Made by a program: the position numbers and the translations under genes
In this document: piece by piece, positions 26,736-35,019 of the stretch
Position numbering within the stretch: the stretch's first letter is position 1
Layout: each line of letters opens with the position of its first letter
From: CADEEN01 sp963740395
Lineage (GTDB): Bacteria > Pseudomonadota > Gammaproteobacteria > Burkholderiales > Burkholderiaceae_C
Direction of reading: 5' to 3'
DNA length: 64,000 nucleotides
Assembly (NCBI GenBank): GCA_963740395.1
Contig: CAVUEP010000008.1
Span: 1 to 64,000 of the forward strand
The notes under the pieces: model-generated
Told to the model about the DNA's origin: nothing
What the model saw: only the letters and a program-made list of their open reading frames with translations
Database searches by the model: none

Positions 26736-29700
26736 ATGCACTTGACCCTGTCGACCCGCGCCGTCGCCGAAGCCGGCGGCCCACCCGTCGCGCTGTCGCC
26801 GCACGACGCGGCGCTGCTGTCGTGGCTGGCGCTCGAGGGCCCGACACCGCGCGCGCGCCTGGCTGCGCTGCTGTGGCCCGACAGCGAACCGGCGTCGGCG
26901 CACAACTCGCTGCGCCAGCGCCTGTTCAAGCTGCGCAAACAGCTCGGCGCCGACGCCGTGACCGGGACCACCACGTTGGCACTGGCCCACGGCGTCACGC
27001 ATGACCTGGCGGAGGCCGACCAGGTGTTGGGCGCAGGCGCGCCGGTGGCAGCCGGCGAGTTCGCGGCCTGGCTCGAGCAGCAGCGGCAGCGCCGCCATGG
27101 CCGGGTGCGGCAGTCGCTGGCCGAGTTGTGCGAGATGGCCGAGACGGCCGGCGACTGGCCCGATGCGCTGTCGCACGCGCACGAACTGGTCGCGCTCTCG
27201 CCGTTGTCGGAAGAAGCGCACCGTCGCGTCATTCGCCTGCATTACCTGAGCGGCGACCGCGCCGCCGCGCTGCTGGCCTTCGACCGCTGCGAGCGCATGC
27301 TCAAGGACGAAGTCGGCGCACGGCCGTCGGCCGAGACGTTGGCGCTGCTGCGCGCGATCGAGCAGGCCAGCGCCGTTCAGGTCATTGGCGGGCCCGTGCG
27401 GCGCTCTCCGCCCGTGACGCTGTCGCGCCCGCCTCGCCTGGTTGGGCGCGACACGGAGTTGGCGGCGCTGGCGCAGGTTCTGGAGTGCGCTGGTCGGCTG
27501 GCGCTGGTGGGTGAGGCGGGCATCGGCAAGTCGAGGCTGCTTGCCGAGGCGGCGCTCGGGCACGCGACGGCAGGGCAGCGCCCGCTGGTCGTCGTGCAGG
27601 CCCGGCCAGGAGACGCCGCGGTGCCCTACGCGACGTTGGCGCGCTGCCTGCGCGCGGTGGTGAAACAGGCTCCCCGTGCGCTCGATGCGGCGCCAAAGGG
27701 TGAGCTGTCCCGCCTGCTGCCGGAACTGGGCCATTCCCCCGCGCACAGCCCCGACCTCGATGGGCTGCGATTGTTGGGTGCGGTGCATGCCGTGCTCGAC
27801 AGCGCGGCCGACACGATCGACGGCGTGTTGCTGGACGATGTGCATTTCATCGACGAGTCGAGCGCACAACTCTTGCGCGTGTGGCTCGGCGAGCGCGCCG
27901 ACAGTACGGCCCCGCTGGCCCTGGTGTTGGCGACCCGGCCGCAGTCGCAGGGCGAAGCCGGCCAGTTGCTGGCCACCTTCGAGGACGACGGTCGCGCGCG
28001 ACGCATGACCCTGGCCCCGCTGGACGAGGGGGCTCTGGTGCGCCTCGTCGCGTCGCTCGAGATTCCGGGCCTGGCCGCCGAAGCCTTGGCGCCGCAACTG
28101 CTGCGGCACGCCGGCGGAAACCCGATGTTCGTGTTGGAGACGCTCAAGCACGCCTGGGACGCCGGCCATCTGCAGGATGCGGCAGGTGCGGCGTTGGTGC
28201 TGGCGCGTCCGGCATCGGTTGGGCAGTTGATCGAGCGTCGGCTGCAGCGCCTGTCCGCCGAGGCGCTGTCGATCGCACGGCTGGCCGCAATGGCCGGGCC
28301 GGACTTCGGTATCGAGCTTGCCGAAGCGCTGCTGCACACGCCGGCCCTGCGCTTGGCAGACGCATGGAACGAGCTCGAGGCCGCGCAGATCATGCGCGGT
28401 GACCGCTTTGCGCACGACCTGGTGTTCGAGGCGGTGCTGCGCAGCGTGCCCGCGGCCATCGGCCGCCATTCGCACCGCTCGCTGGCACAGTGGCTCGAAC
28501 AGCATGGCGCCGAGCCCGAGCGCATTGCCGACCATTGGCAGGCTGCGGGTGATGTGGCCAGAAGCGTCCCGCATCTGCTGACTGCGGGGCGTCGCAGCTT
28601 CGACCTGGCGTTCTTTGCCAACGCCTGCCGCCAGCTCGAGCGTGCCGTGATGGCCGCGCGTGACACAGGACAGGTCCAGGCCGAGTTCGAGGCCTTGGAC
28701 ACGCTGCACTTCACCTACACCTTCGACGACCCTGGCGATGCGCTTGACGAGGTCGTCGCTCGAATGGACACGCTGGCAGTCACTGAGCGCCAGCGGCTGA
28801 CCGCCCACCTGGCGCGGCACAACGTGGCGCGGCGGCGCATCTCGAAGGTCGACCTCGAGCAGGCAAGAGCCGACCTGGACTCGGCACATGCACTGGACGA
28901 CGACGAGCTCGTCGTGCAGGCTGCGAACTTGCTGCTGTATGGCTACATGGCGGCCGGCCAGCCCGACGCCGCGCTGGCGGTTTACGCGCGGCACGAACCC
29001 TTGCTCGAGGCCAGCCCGGATCTTGACGCGCGGGCCGAGCGGCTCGGCAACCTGAGCGCCGTCCTGGCCAATCAGGACCGACATGCCGAGGCCGACGTCC
29101 AGGTCATGAAGGCCATCGCTTGCGTGCGACAGCAGCAGAACTGGGCCGAGCTGATGGTGCTGATGAGCAACCGCCAGCTCATCCTGCGCAACCAAGGCCG
29201 CCTGGCGGCGCTGGAATGGCTGGAGGACATCGATCGCCTGCACGCCAGCGAGCACGCCAACCAGCGTTCCTGGCTGCTGTCGCGCATGGCGGCCAGCGAG
29301 AACCTGCGCGACGCCGGCCGCTACCGCGACGCACTGCGCGTGCTCAACCAGGAGCGCGAGCGCACGCGCGTCGTTGCCGGCGACCGGGCCTTGGCGTGGG
29401 AGACCAGTGAAGTCGGACTCTGGTTGCAGCTGGGGCAACACGCGCGCGCGCTGCAAGTCCTTCGAGACCTGGACCCCGACCGGACGAAGAGCGGCCCCGC
29501 CTGGCTCCAGGCGCGCTTGCACTTGGTTCACGCGCAGGCGCGCGCCCGCGCCCTGGGCCAGGGTACGTGCGACCGGCCCGATACGGAGGCCTGGGAGCGT
29601 CTGAATCTGGCGGCCGAAGTGGCGCCGCGTGACTCGCGGCGCGCGACCCGATTCGAGGTCGAACTGCAACGCGCAGCCTGGATCGAGCCGGACGCCGGTG

Positions 29701-30113
29701 CGGCGCTGGCCGAAGGCTTGGCCGATCAGGCCTCTGTGCTCGGGATGTGGGGCTATGCGCGTCGAGGCTGGTTGTTGGCGTGTGCGCGTGCGCTGGACGC
29801 GGGGCGTGCCGCGTCGGCGCAGCGCGCCGGCGAGCGGGCGGCGGCCCTGGCCATGCATTCGTTCGGACCCGGAGCGACGGCCGAGCCGGTCATGAGCACT
29901 GGTGCATCACCGTTGCTGGCCGATCTCGTGTGCCTGCGACTGGCAGAGGCCACGGGGCTGCGCGGCGCCGCCGAGCGCTCCGAGCAGGCGCTGGCGCGGC
30001 TGCAGGAATTGGCACGGACGCAGGTGCCGGACGAGTACCGCGACAGTTTCCTGCACCGCGTGCCGGTGCACATTGAACTGTCGACCCTGGCCAATCGGTT
30101 GAGCGCCGCCTGA
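26736..30113 (+). CDS. Large SARP-like transcriptional regulator 1 (wHTH-BTAD-ATPase-TPR)
   Basis: The 1125-aa protein starts MHLTLSTRAV, aligned with its paralogue at 41228; a 12-codon upstream extension is possible. The domain order is: N-terminal OmpR-like winged helix (ARLAALLWPDSE to LRQRLFKLRKQLG, about residues 35-75); BTAD domain (about 95-210, LHYLSGDRAAALLAFDRCERML); a STAND-type ATPase with Walker A GEAGIGKS (about 260) and Walker B GVLLDDVHF (about 362); and a long TPR-like helical tail to the C-terminus. This is the build of the large SARP regulators of actinomycetes such as AfsR. The BTAD half is almost identical to that of regulator 2. It probably activates the ATAACGC promoters. 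The ligand sensed by the ATPase/TPR part is unknown. Confidence 0.85.
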   Translation: MHLTLSTRAVAEAGGPPVALSPHDAALLSWLALEGPTPRARLAALLWPDSEPASAHNSLRQRLFKLRKQLGADAVTGTTTLALAHGVTHDLAEADQVLGAGAPVAAGEFAAWLEQQRQRRHGRVRQSLAELCEMAETAGDWPDALSHAHELVALSPLSEEAHRRVIRLHYLSGDRAAALLAFDRCERMLKDEVGARPSAETLALLRAIEQASAVQVIGGPVRRSPPVTLSRPPRLVGRDTELAALAQVLECAGRLALVGEAGIGKSRLLAEAALGHATAGQRPLVVVQARPGDAAVPYATLARCLRAVVKQAPRALDAAPKGELSRLLPELGHSPAHSPDLDGLRLLGAVHAVLDSAADTIDGVLLDDVHFIDESSAQLLRVWLGERADSTAPLALVLATRPQSQGEAGQLLATFEDDGRARRMTLAPLDEGALVRLVASLEIPGLAAEALAPQLLRHAGGNPMFVLETLKHAWDAGHLQDAAGAALVLARPASVGQLIERRLQRLSAEALSIARLAAMAGPDFGIELAEALLHTPALRLADAWNELEAAQIMRGDRFAHDLVFEAVLRSVPAAIGRHSHRSLAQWLEQHGAEPERIADHWQAAGDVARSVPHLLTAGRRSFDLAFFANACRQLERAVMAARDTGQVQAEFEALDTLHFTYTFDDPGDALDEVVARMDTLAVTERQRLTAHLARHNVARRRISKVDLEQARADLDSAHALDDDELVVQAANLLLYGYMAAGQPDAALAVYARHEPLLEASPDLDARAERLGNLSAVLANQDRHAEADVQVMKAIACVRQQQNWAELMVLMSNRQLILRNQGRLAALEWLEDIDRLHASEHANQRSWLLSRMAASENLRDAGRYRDALRVLNQERERTRVVAGDRALAWETSEVGLWLQLGQHARALQVLRDLDPDRTKSGPAWLQARLHLVHAQARARALGQGTCDRPDTEAWERLNLAAEVAPRDSRRATRFEVELQRAAWIEPDAGAALAEGLADQASVLGMWGYARRGWLLACARALDAGRAASAQRAGERAAALAMHSFGPGATAEPVMSTGASPLLADLVCLRLAEATGLRGAAERSEQALARLQELARTQVPDEYRDSFLHRVPVHIELSTLANRLSAA
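26827..27326 (+). repeat. 500-bp near-identical direct repeat, copy 1
   Basis: This block of the regulator 1 coding sequence matches 41319-41818 in regulator 2 with about six mismatches seen by eye, only one of them changing an amino acid (Pro to Leu). It covers the wHTH-BTAD region. Identity collapses on both sides. Confidence 0.9.
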
Positions 30114-30184
30114 ACGGCGTTCAGACGAGGCGGTCCCATTGGACGACAGCAGCTATCAGCGCCTGCGCCACGCTCCGCATTGAA

Positions 30185-30217
30185 ATAACGATCGGATAAC
30201 GCCTCGCTGGCTACAAC
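30185..30217 (+). promoter_or_regulatory. SARP-like direct-repeat promoter, site C
   Basis: ATAACGA at 30185 and ATAACGC at 30196 lie 11 bp apart, followed 9 bases later by TACAAC at 30212. The geometry matches sites A and B. It lies 71 bases after the regulator 1 stop and 40 bases before the next ATG. Confidence 0.7.
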
Positions 30218-30257
30218 CTGCTCCATGGCCGCATCGCGGCGATTGCATGGAGCGGTC

Positions 30258-31964
30258 ATGAAGCGCATTCCCTCACCAACGAAAGCAGCCTGTGTCGCTG
30301 CGCTGGTCATCGTCGGCGCCTTCGGCCCCGCGCAGGCACAGTTGGCGCCGCCGCCCCGGCTGCTACCCCAAGTCAAGCCCGAGCCGGCGCCGGCGATGGC
30401 ACCCGTGGCTGCGCCAAGGCCGGCGCCCATGCGCGCTGCGGCGGGTGGGTGCGAGGAAGATTGCCTGCTCGGGCCGAGCAGGCCGCTGCGCTTCGAGTTG
30501 CTGGCCGGTGAACGCGAGAGCGCCGGCTTCGCGGTGACTGCGCCGGGGCCGATCAAGATCCAGGTCCAGGCCCAGGGTGTGCCCCTGATCGTGAGCCTGC
30601 GCCGCCCCGACGGCCGCACCGTGGAGCGCCAGGGCAGCGGCAGCATCGTCATTGACGACGCCGCCAGCGCCGCTGACATCGCCCGCGGCGTGCTCTGGGG
30701 CGTTGGCGTACGTGCTGCGCAAGAGGCCCCACCGCTTGCAGGCGACGGCAGGCGCGCGCCGCCACGCGCGGTGGCTGGCGGCACGCTCAGCGTTCAGCAC
30801 CCGTTGGCGGACGCGGCGCAGGTGCAGGCGGTGCTGAAGCGCACTGCGGCCGAGACTCGGCAGAAGGCGGCGGCCATGCCGGCGCCGGCTGCGCCCGCGG
30901 TCGATGCCCGCGCGCAGTTGCAGGCGGCACAGGCCCTGCATGACAAGCAGGTGGCGCAAAGACATGCCTCGACCCTGGGCACACTGCGGGCCAGCCTGCC
31001 GCCCCCGGCGCATGCGCAGCTCAACCAGCGCATCGAGCTGCGCCTGCAGGGCCAGACTCTTCAGCAAACCAGCATGGCCGCACCCATGCAAGCGGCCCGC
31101 GCCGAGACCTTGGCGCAGCCGGCCATGCTGGCCGCACCCGGCGCGACCAAGGGCCCGGTGCTCAAGACCCGGCCCCTGACGGCACCGCCTGCCACCGGCA
31201 GCACCCAGGCCGCGGCCACCGGGAATGTCGGCGCGGTGGGCAGCGGCGGCGGTGCGGCCGTGGCGGCGCCCGCAACGCCGCCGGTGCTGGCCGGCGCCAG
31301 CACCGGCGAAGGTGATCCCGGTACCCCGGTGATGCTCAGCGGCAGCGCGTTCGGCGACGCGCCCGGCGAGGTGCGCTTCATCGTCGCCAACGGCCGCGAC
31401 ATCGCTGCGCCGGTGACGTACTGGAGCGCCGCGCAGGTGGTCACGGAAGTCCCGTATGCCGATGGCATCACGGTCTATGACGGTCAGGTCTATGTCAAGC
31501 GCGCCGACGGCAGCAAGTCGGCGCTGCGTCCGTTTCGATTTCTGCCGCTGTACGACGTGGCCGAACTGGGTCTGCCCCAGAACACCGGCGACTGGGCACT
31601 CGCACCGAGCATCGTCAACATCGACAGCAATGCGAGCTTCAGTCAGGGGCGTGCCACACACACCGCGGCCATGCTGTGGGGCTTCAAGGGCAACGACAAG
31701 TTCTACCTGAACCCGCAGCTGCGCAACGGCTGGGTCGTGACGGGCGCCAACCTGGTCGGCCTGCACCTCATGCGTCCGGGCCACGGCGGCGCCTATCTGG
31801 TCGAGTCGCGCCCAGGCACGACATCGCCCTATGTCGAGGTGCGCTGGTGGCTCGACGCGGCGATTGGCATCGGTGGCAGCAATGGTCTGGACTACCGCAT
31901 CAGCGTCATGGCCAAGCGCCCGAAGAACCTGCCCTGCGCGGCCAACCCCTGCCCGCTGCTGTGA
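30258..31964 (+). CDS. Secreted protein with Ala/Pro-rich N-terminus and IPT/TIG-like segment
   Basis: The protein is 568 aa from MKRIPSPTKAACV with a signal peptide ending GPAQAQ (about residue 29). Residues 30-60 are proline-rich, then comes a beta-rich stretch that recalls a pre-peptidase or carbohydrate-contact module (FELLAGERESAGFAVTAPGP). Next is a helical Ala-rich part (150-300), then an IPT/TIG-like strand set (GDPGTPVMLSGSAFGDAPGEVRF). The C-terminal domain includes WALAPSIVNIDSNASFS and YVEVRWWLDAAIG. The C-terminal domain was not recognised. It is the first gene behind site C, forming an operon with the next two. Confidence 0.65.
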   Translation: MKRIPSPTKAACVAALVIVGAFGPAQAQLAPPPRLLPQVKPEPAPAMAPVAAPRPAPMRAAAGGCEEDCLLGPSRPLRFELLAGERESAGFAVTAPGPIKIQVQAQGVPLIVSLRRPDGRTVERQGSGSIVIDDAASAADIARGVLWGVGVRAAQEAPPLAGDGRRAPPRAVAGGTLSVQHPLADAAQVQAVLKRTAAETRQKAAAMPAPAAPAVDARAQLQAAQALHDKQVAQRHASTLGTLRASLPPPAHAQLNQRIELRLQGQTLQQTSMAAPMQAARAETLAQPAMLAAPGATKGPVLKTRPLTAPPATGSTQAAATGNVGAVGSGGGAAVAAPATPPVLAGASTGEGDPGTPVMLSGSAFGDAPGEVRFIVANGRDIAAPVTYWSAAQVVTEVPYADGITVYDGQVYVKRADGSKSALRPFRFLPLYDVAELGLPQNTGDWALAPSIVNIDSNASFSQGRATHTAAMLWGFKGNDKFYLNPQLRNGWVVTGANLVGLHLMRPGHGGAYLVESRPGTTSPYVEVRWWLDAAIGIGGSNGLDYRISVMAKRPKNLPCAANPCPLL

Positions 31965-31996
31965 TCGCCGCGCTTCGCTCCCAAGGAGAACCCGCC

Positions 31997-32731
31997 ATGT
32001 CCCGAACCCTTGCCCCGACCCTGCGTCGCGCGGCCGTCGCCGGCCTCACGCTACTGGCCCTGTTCGGCCCCGCGCAGGCCCAGTACACGAACTACATGCG
32101 CCCAGGCACGAACTTCACCAGTGTTTGGGCCGCCAACAACGACGCCATGCTGAGCGTCATCAGGGGCCAGCAGAAATCGCGCGAGATGTACCCGGCCGGC
32201 AACCCTGGCACGGCGCAGCAGGCCAACAAGGCCGCGCCAACAGCCGCCGCGCCGGCGCCGCCGCGCGCGCCGCTGTCGGCCACCGATTTCAAACCCTCCG
32301 CCACGCGCGCAGCTGCAGCACAAATCGCCGCCGCGGTGGCCGACCCCGCCGGGCGCGCCCAGATGACCCAGGTCTGCCGCGACCTGCTGGCCATGGTCGA
32401 GGACACACCAGGCTTTCGCAAGCACAACCTGGCCAGCGCGCTGACGCTGTTGCTGGGTGTGAGCCAGGAGGTGCTGAGCGGCCAGGCGTACAGCGATGCG
32501 CAGATTCGGGACTACATGCAGCGCATGAACGACGAAGTCGCCGCCGCTGGCTACTTCGCGCGCCTGAACGTCGAACAGCGCACCCGTGCCTACGACACGA
32601 TGGTCATCACCGGCGGGCTGATCGCCGGCATCGCACACCACGCGGCCGAGACAGGCGACCAAGCACTGGGCGAGCAGGCACGAGCCATGGCACGCGACGC
32701 CTTGACCACATTTGGCGTGAAACATCCCTGA
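31997..32731 (+). CDS. Secreted helical protein, DUF6683-like
   Basis: The protein is 244 aa with a signal peptide (MSRTLAPTLRRAAVAGLTLL to PAQAQ, about residue 31) and a strong AAGGAG. A short disordered segment (50-95) precedes an all-helical domain: FKPSATRAAAAQIAAAVADPAGRAQ, LLAMVEDTPGF, NLASALTLLLGVSQEVLSG, YMQRMNDEVAA. The 'FKPS' start and helix pattern resemble DUF6683 proteins, but this is from memory of the family and uncertain. The biochemical role is unknown. It lies 32 bases after the preceding gene in the site C operon. Confidence 0.6.
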   Translation: MSRTLAPTLRRAAVAGLTLLALFGPAQAQYTNYMRPGTNFTSVWAANNDAMLSVIRGQQKSREMYPAGNPGTAQQANKAAPTAAAPAPPRAPLSATDFKPSATRAAAAQIAAAVADPAGRAQMTQVCRDLLAMVEDTPGFRKHNLASALTLLLGVSQEVLSGQAYSDAQIRDYMQRMNDEVAAAGYFARLNVEQRTRAYDTMVITGGLIAGIAHHAAETGDQALGEQARAMARDALTTFGVKHP

Positions 32732-32783
32732 CGCGCCGCGCCTGGCCGACCTTTCCTTTCCTTCCACTGCACAGGAGACACCC

Positions 32784-33314
32784 ATGTCAGTCCGCTCACA
32801 CACTCGCCGTCACGCCGTTGCCAACGCCGTGCGGGCCTTGACGCTCTGCTTCATCAGTTCGGCCGCACTTGCCGGCCCCGGCACCCAGACCGAAGACGAT
32901 CTCTACGTCGGCAAGAAGCGTCAGGTCCAGGGCGTGACCGCACCCACGACCACTGGCGTGAAGCCGCCGCTGGGCGCGGGGACGTCGCCGAACACGGCGC
33001 GAAGTGCAGCGCCGCGGCCGGCGGGTCAGACCACGACGCCGATGGTGGGCACGACCCAGCCCGGCACCGCCACGCCGCAGTTGCGCCCGGGCGCGGGCAC
33101 GTCGCCGAACACCGCCACCTTGAAGGCGAAGACCACCGCGCGTGCCGGCGGCGACGAGGATCTGGAAGAGCTCGAAGTCGAGCGACGCAAGGTGCAGGGC
33201 GTGAATGCACCGAGCACGACCCAGCTGCCACCGCGCCCAGGTGCGGGCACCTCGCCCAACACCGGTCGCAGCGCAGCGCCGCTGCCCACGGGGCTGCCCG
33301 GCAAGCCGCTGTGA
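32784..33314 (+). CDS. Secreted Pro/Thr-rich repeat protein (GAGTSPNT repeats)
   Basis: The 176-aa protein has a signal peptide (about residues 1-31, ALAGPG). The mature part is built from imperfect repeats: VQGVTAPTTT...GAGTSPNTARSAAPRP, a middle PGAGTSPNTAT unit, and VQGVNAPSTT...GAGTSPNTGRSAAPLP. An acidic patch (DEDLEELEVE) lies between units 2 and 3. It contains no cysteine and no aromatic residue to speak of beyond a Tyr near the start. It is probably an extended, unstructured surface or periplasmic polypeptide. The repeat motif was not recognised from any family. It ends the site C operon; site D follows. Confidence 0.65.
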   Translation: MSVRSHTRRHAVANAVRALTLCFISSAALAGPGTQTEDDLYVGKKRQVQGVTAPTTTGVKPPLGAGTSPNTARSAAPRPAGQTTTPMVGTTQPGTATPQLRPGAGTSPNTATLKAKTTARAGGDEDLEELEVERRKVQGVNAPSTTQLPPRPGAGTSPNTGRSAAPLPTGLPGKPL

Positions 33315-33333
33315 ACGCGCAGGCGTGCAGCCG

Positions 33334-33366
33334 ATAACGCCGCACTAACGCTCGACTCACGAGACT
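33334..33366 (+). promoter_or_regulatory. SARP-like direct-repeat promoter, site D (weaker)
   Basis: ATAACGC at 33334 and CTAACGC at 33345 lie 11 bp apart. At the expected position 16 bases on from the second repeat (33361) stands GAGACT, a poor -10. The repeats are convincing but the -10 is not, and the annotated ATG (33373) would leave almost no leader. Either the mRNA is leaderless or the real start is further downstream. Confidence 0.55.
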
Positions 33367-33372
33367 GCATTC

Positions 33373-35019
33373 ATGCACAACGCCGCGCCATCGCGTGGCG
33401 CACAACGAAAGCCCAGGATGCCCCGAATCGCCCGACGACATGCCCGGAACGCCTGCGCCCAGGCTGCCAGCCATTGCAGCTTTGTGACCTCCTCGTTGCA
33501 GCCAGCAGGACCGGCTCGCGCTCGCGCAGGGCGCCATGCCGAGCCCCTATCCACGGTGACGCTCCGCGCTGGGCGTGCGCTCGCGGTGCGCGTGGCCGCA
33601 CTCGTTGTTGTGCTGATGCAAGCCGCATCGATCCACGCGCAGCCGGTTGCGTTGAGCACGGTGGCGCCACCGGCGCGCATCGACACCGCCCTGCGCGGCG
33701 GCACATTGGCCACCGTGCGCGCTGCCAGCCCGGCCGCCTGCCTGTCCGAATGCAGCCGCGTCAAGGGTTGCAGCGGCTACAACTTCGTCGCGCCGGGCCC
33801 CGGCCCGGTGCTTCCGGGCAGCCGCGGCGGCATGTCGGGCGCCACGATCGATCCGCGCGCCGCCAACTGCACTCTCCTGAGCGGCGCGCTGACCGACGTC
33901 CCGGGCAAGGGCGTGGTGTCCTGCCGCATGCCATGCACCGTGGATGCGGCGGCGCCGACCGCGACTCTGCTGCCTGCGCCAGGTTCGGCCGTGGTCAGGC
34001 CGGGGCGCATGGCCATCAACCCGCCAGCGACGCAACTGCCGTCGCCCATAGCGCCGACGGCGCCGCCCCAGCCCTTGGTGCTGGCGCCGCCGCCGCTCGT
34101 GGTGGGCACGTACAACCCAACCCCGGCCCCGGCCCCGGCCCCGGCGCCCGCGCCGGCCCCTGCACCAATGACATCGACAGCGCCAGCGCCCGCACCTCGG
34201 CCGGCGCAGCCGGCGCCGCCCGCGGTTCGAACGGGGGTCTCCGGCTACGAGGTGGTTTCTGGGCCGATTGTCGATGTCGCCCCGCTGAGCAGTGCGACGA
34301 TGGCGGCGCAATGCCCGGCCGGCAAGGTGGCGTTGAGCGCGGGCTATCGCGTCACGCCCGGTGGCGATGCGCAGTTCGGCCTCGAGGTGCGCGGCGCCGT
34401 GCCCGAGGGCGCCCAGGCGACTGTGCTGGTGCGCAACGCCAACGTCGTAGTCCCTGCCAGGGCCCAGGCTCTGGCCGTGTGTGTCCATGCCATCGCCGGG
34501 TTGCGCGTGGTGGACAGCATCGTGGTATCTCAGACCGGTGGTGTGCCGGTCAGCGGTGCGTCGACCTGCGCGCCGCAGGAGCGGCAGGTCGGCGGCGGCG
34601 TTTCGGGGGACGTGGGCATCCTCATCGGGGTGAACGCGCCGCAGCGGGCCGGAGCGGGCGCCGCCTGGCAGGCGACCGTGACCCGGTCATCGCCGCTGCC
34701 AGGACAGGCGCAGGTACAGGTGCGCGCCCTGTGCGTGCCTGAAGCCGCGGCGGACGGCTGGGAGTTTGTCGCCTCGGCCGAGGTCTCGCTGGGTGCGCGC
34801 TCGCGTGCAGAGCCTGTCCTGGGATGTCCCGGTGGCAAGGCTCTGCTCGCGGCGGGCGTGTCGCAACGCTCGAACAACCTGCTCGACATGGTGGTGGCAT
34901 CGATGGCGCCCAAACCCAATACGCTGGACTGGTCGGCGCAAATTGCCAACCGCAACACGATCGGTGGCTCGGGCGCCGTGGTTGCGGGCCTGTCGGCCAT
35001 CTGCGCGAGGCGGCAATGA
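33373..35019 (+). CDS. Secreted PAN/Apple-domain protein with Pro-rich linker
   Basis: Up to 548 aa from the ATG at 33373. The obvious signal peptide (VRVAALVVVLMQAAS to HAQ) begins around residue 72, so GTG 33556 or 33586 may be the true start. The mature protein opens with a PAN/Apple-like domain whose cysteines run CLSECSRVKGCSGYNF...NCTLLSG...VVSCRMPC. A long (AP)n linker (34110-34215) follows, then a C-terminal domain with repeated GYRVTPGGDAQFGLEV / VMVRNAN-like strands and CPAGKVALSAGY / CPGGKALLAAGV units. Apple domains bind proteins or carbohydrates. Its PAN domain is closely matched by the next gene. Confidence 0.7.
   Translation: MHNAAPSRGAQRKPRMPRIARRHARNACAQAASHCSFVTSSLQPAGPARARAGRHAEPLSTVTLRAGRALAVRVAALVVVLMQAASIHAQPVALSTVAPPARIDTALRGGTLATVRAASPAACLSECSRVKGCSGYNFVAPGPGPVLPGSRGGMSGATIDPRAANCTLLSGALTDVPGKGVVSCRMPCTVDAAAPTATLLPAPGSAVVRPGRMAINPPATQLPSPIAPTAPPQPLVLAPPPLVVGTYNPTPAPAPAPAPAPAPAPMTSTAPAPAPRPAQPAPPAVRTGVSGYEVVSGPIVDVAPLSSATMAAQCPAGKVALSAGYRVTPGGDAQFGLEVRGAVPEGAQATVLVRNANVVVPARAQALAVCVHAIAGLRVVDSIVVSQTGGVPVSGASTCAPQERQVGGGVSGDVGILIGVNAPQRAGAGAAWQATVTRSSPLPGQAQVQVRALCVPEAAADGWEFVASAEVSLGARSRAEPVLGCPGGKALLAAGVSQRSNNLLDMVVASMAPKPNTLDWSAQIANRNTIGGSGAVVAGLSAICARRQ

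Noticed and set aside
25566..29858. Open frame of about 1430 codons on the minus strand
   Set aside because: It lies antisense to the secreted protein and regulator 1, and its composition (Arg/Gln/His-rich, no domains) is that expected of a shadow frame in GC-rich DNA.
34110..34215. Short tandem GCCCCGGCCCCG repeat considered as a minisatellite or CRISPR-like array
   Set aside because: It encodes an Ala-Pro linker in frame, has no spacers of fixed length and no leader.
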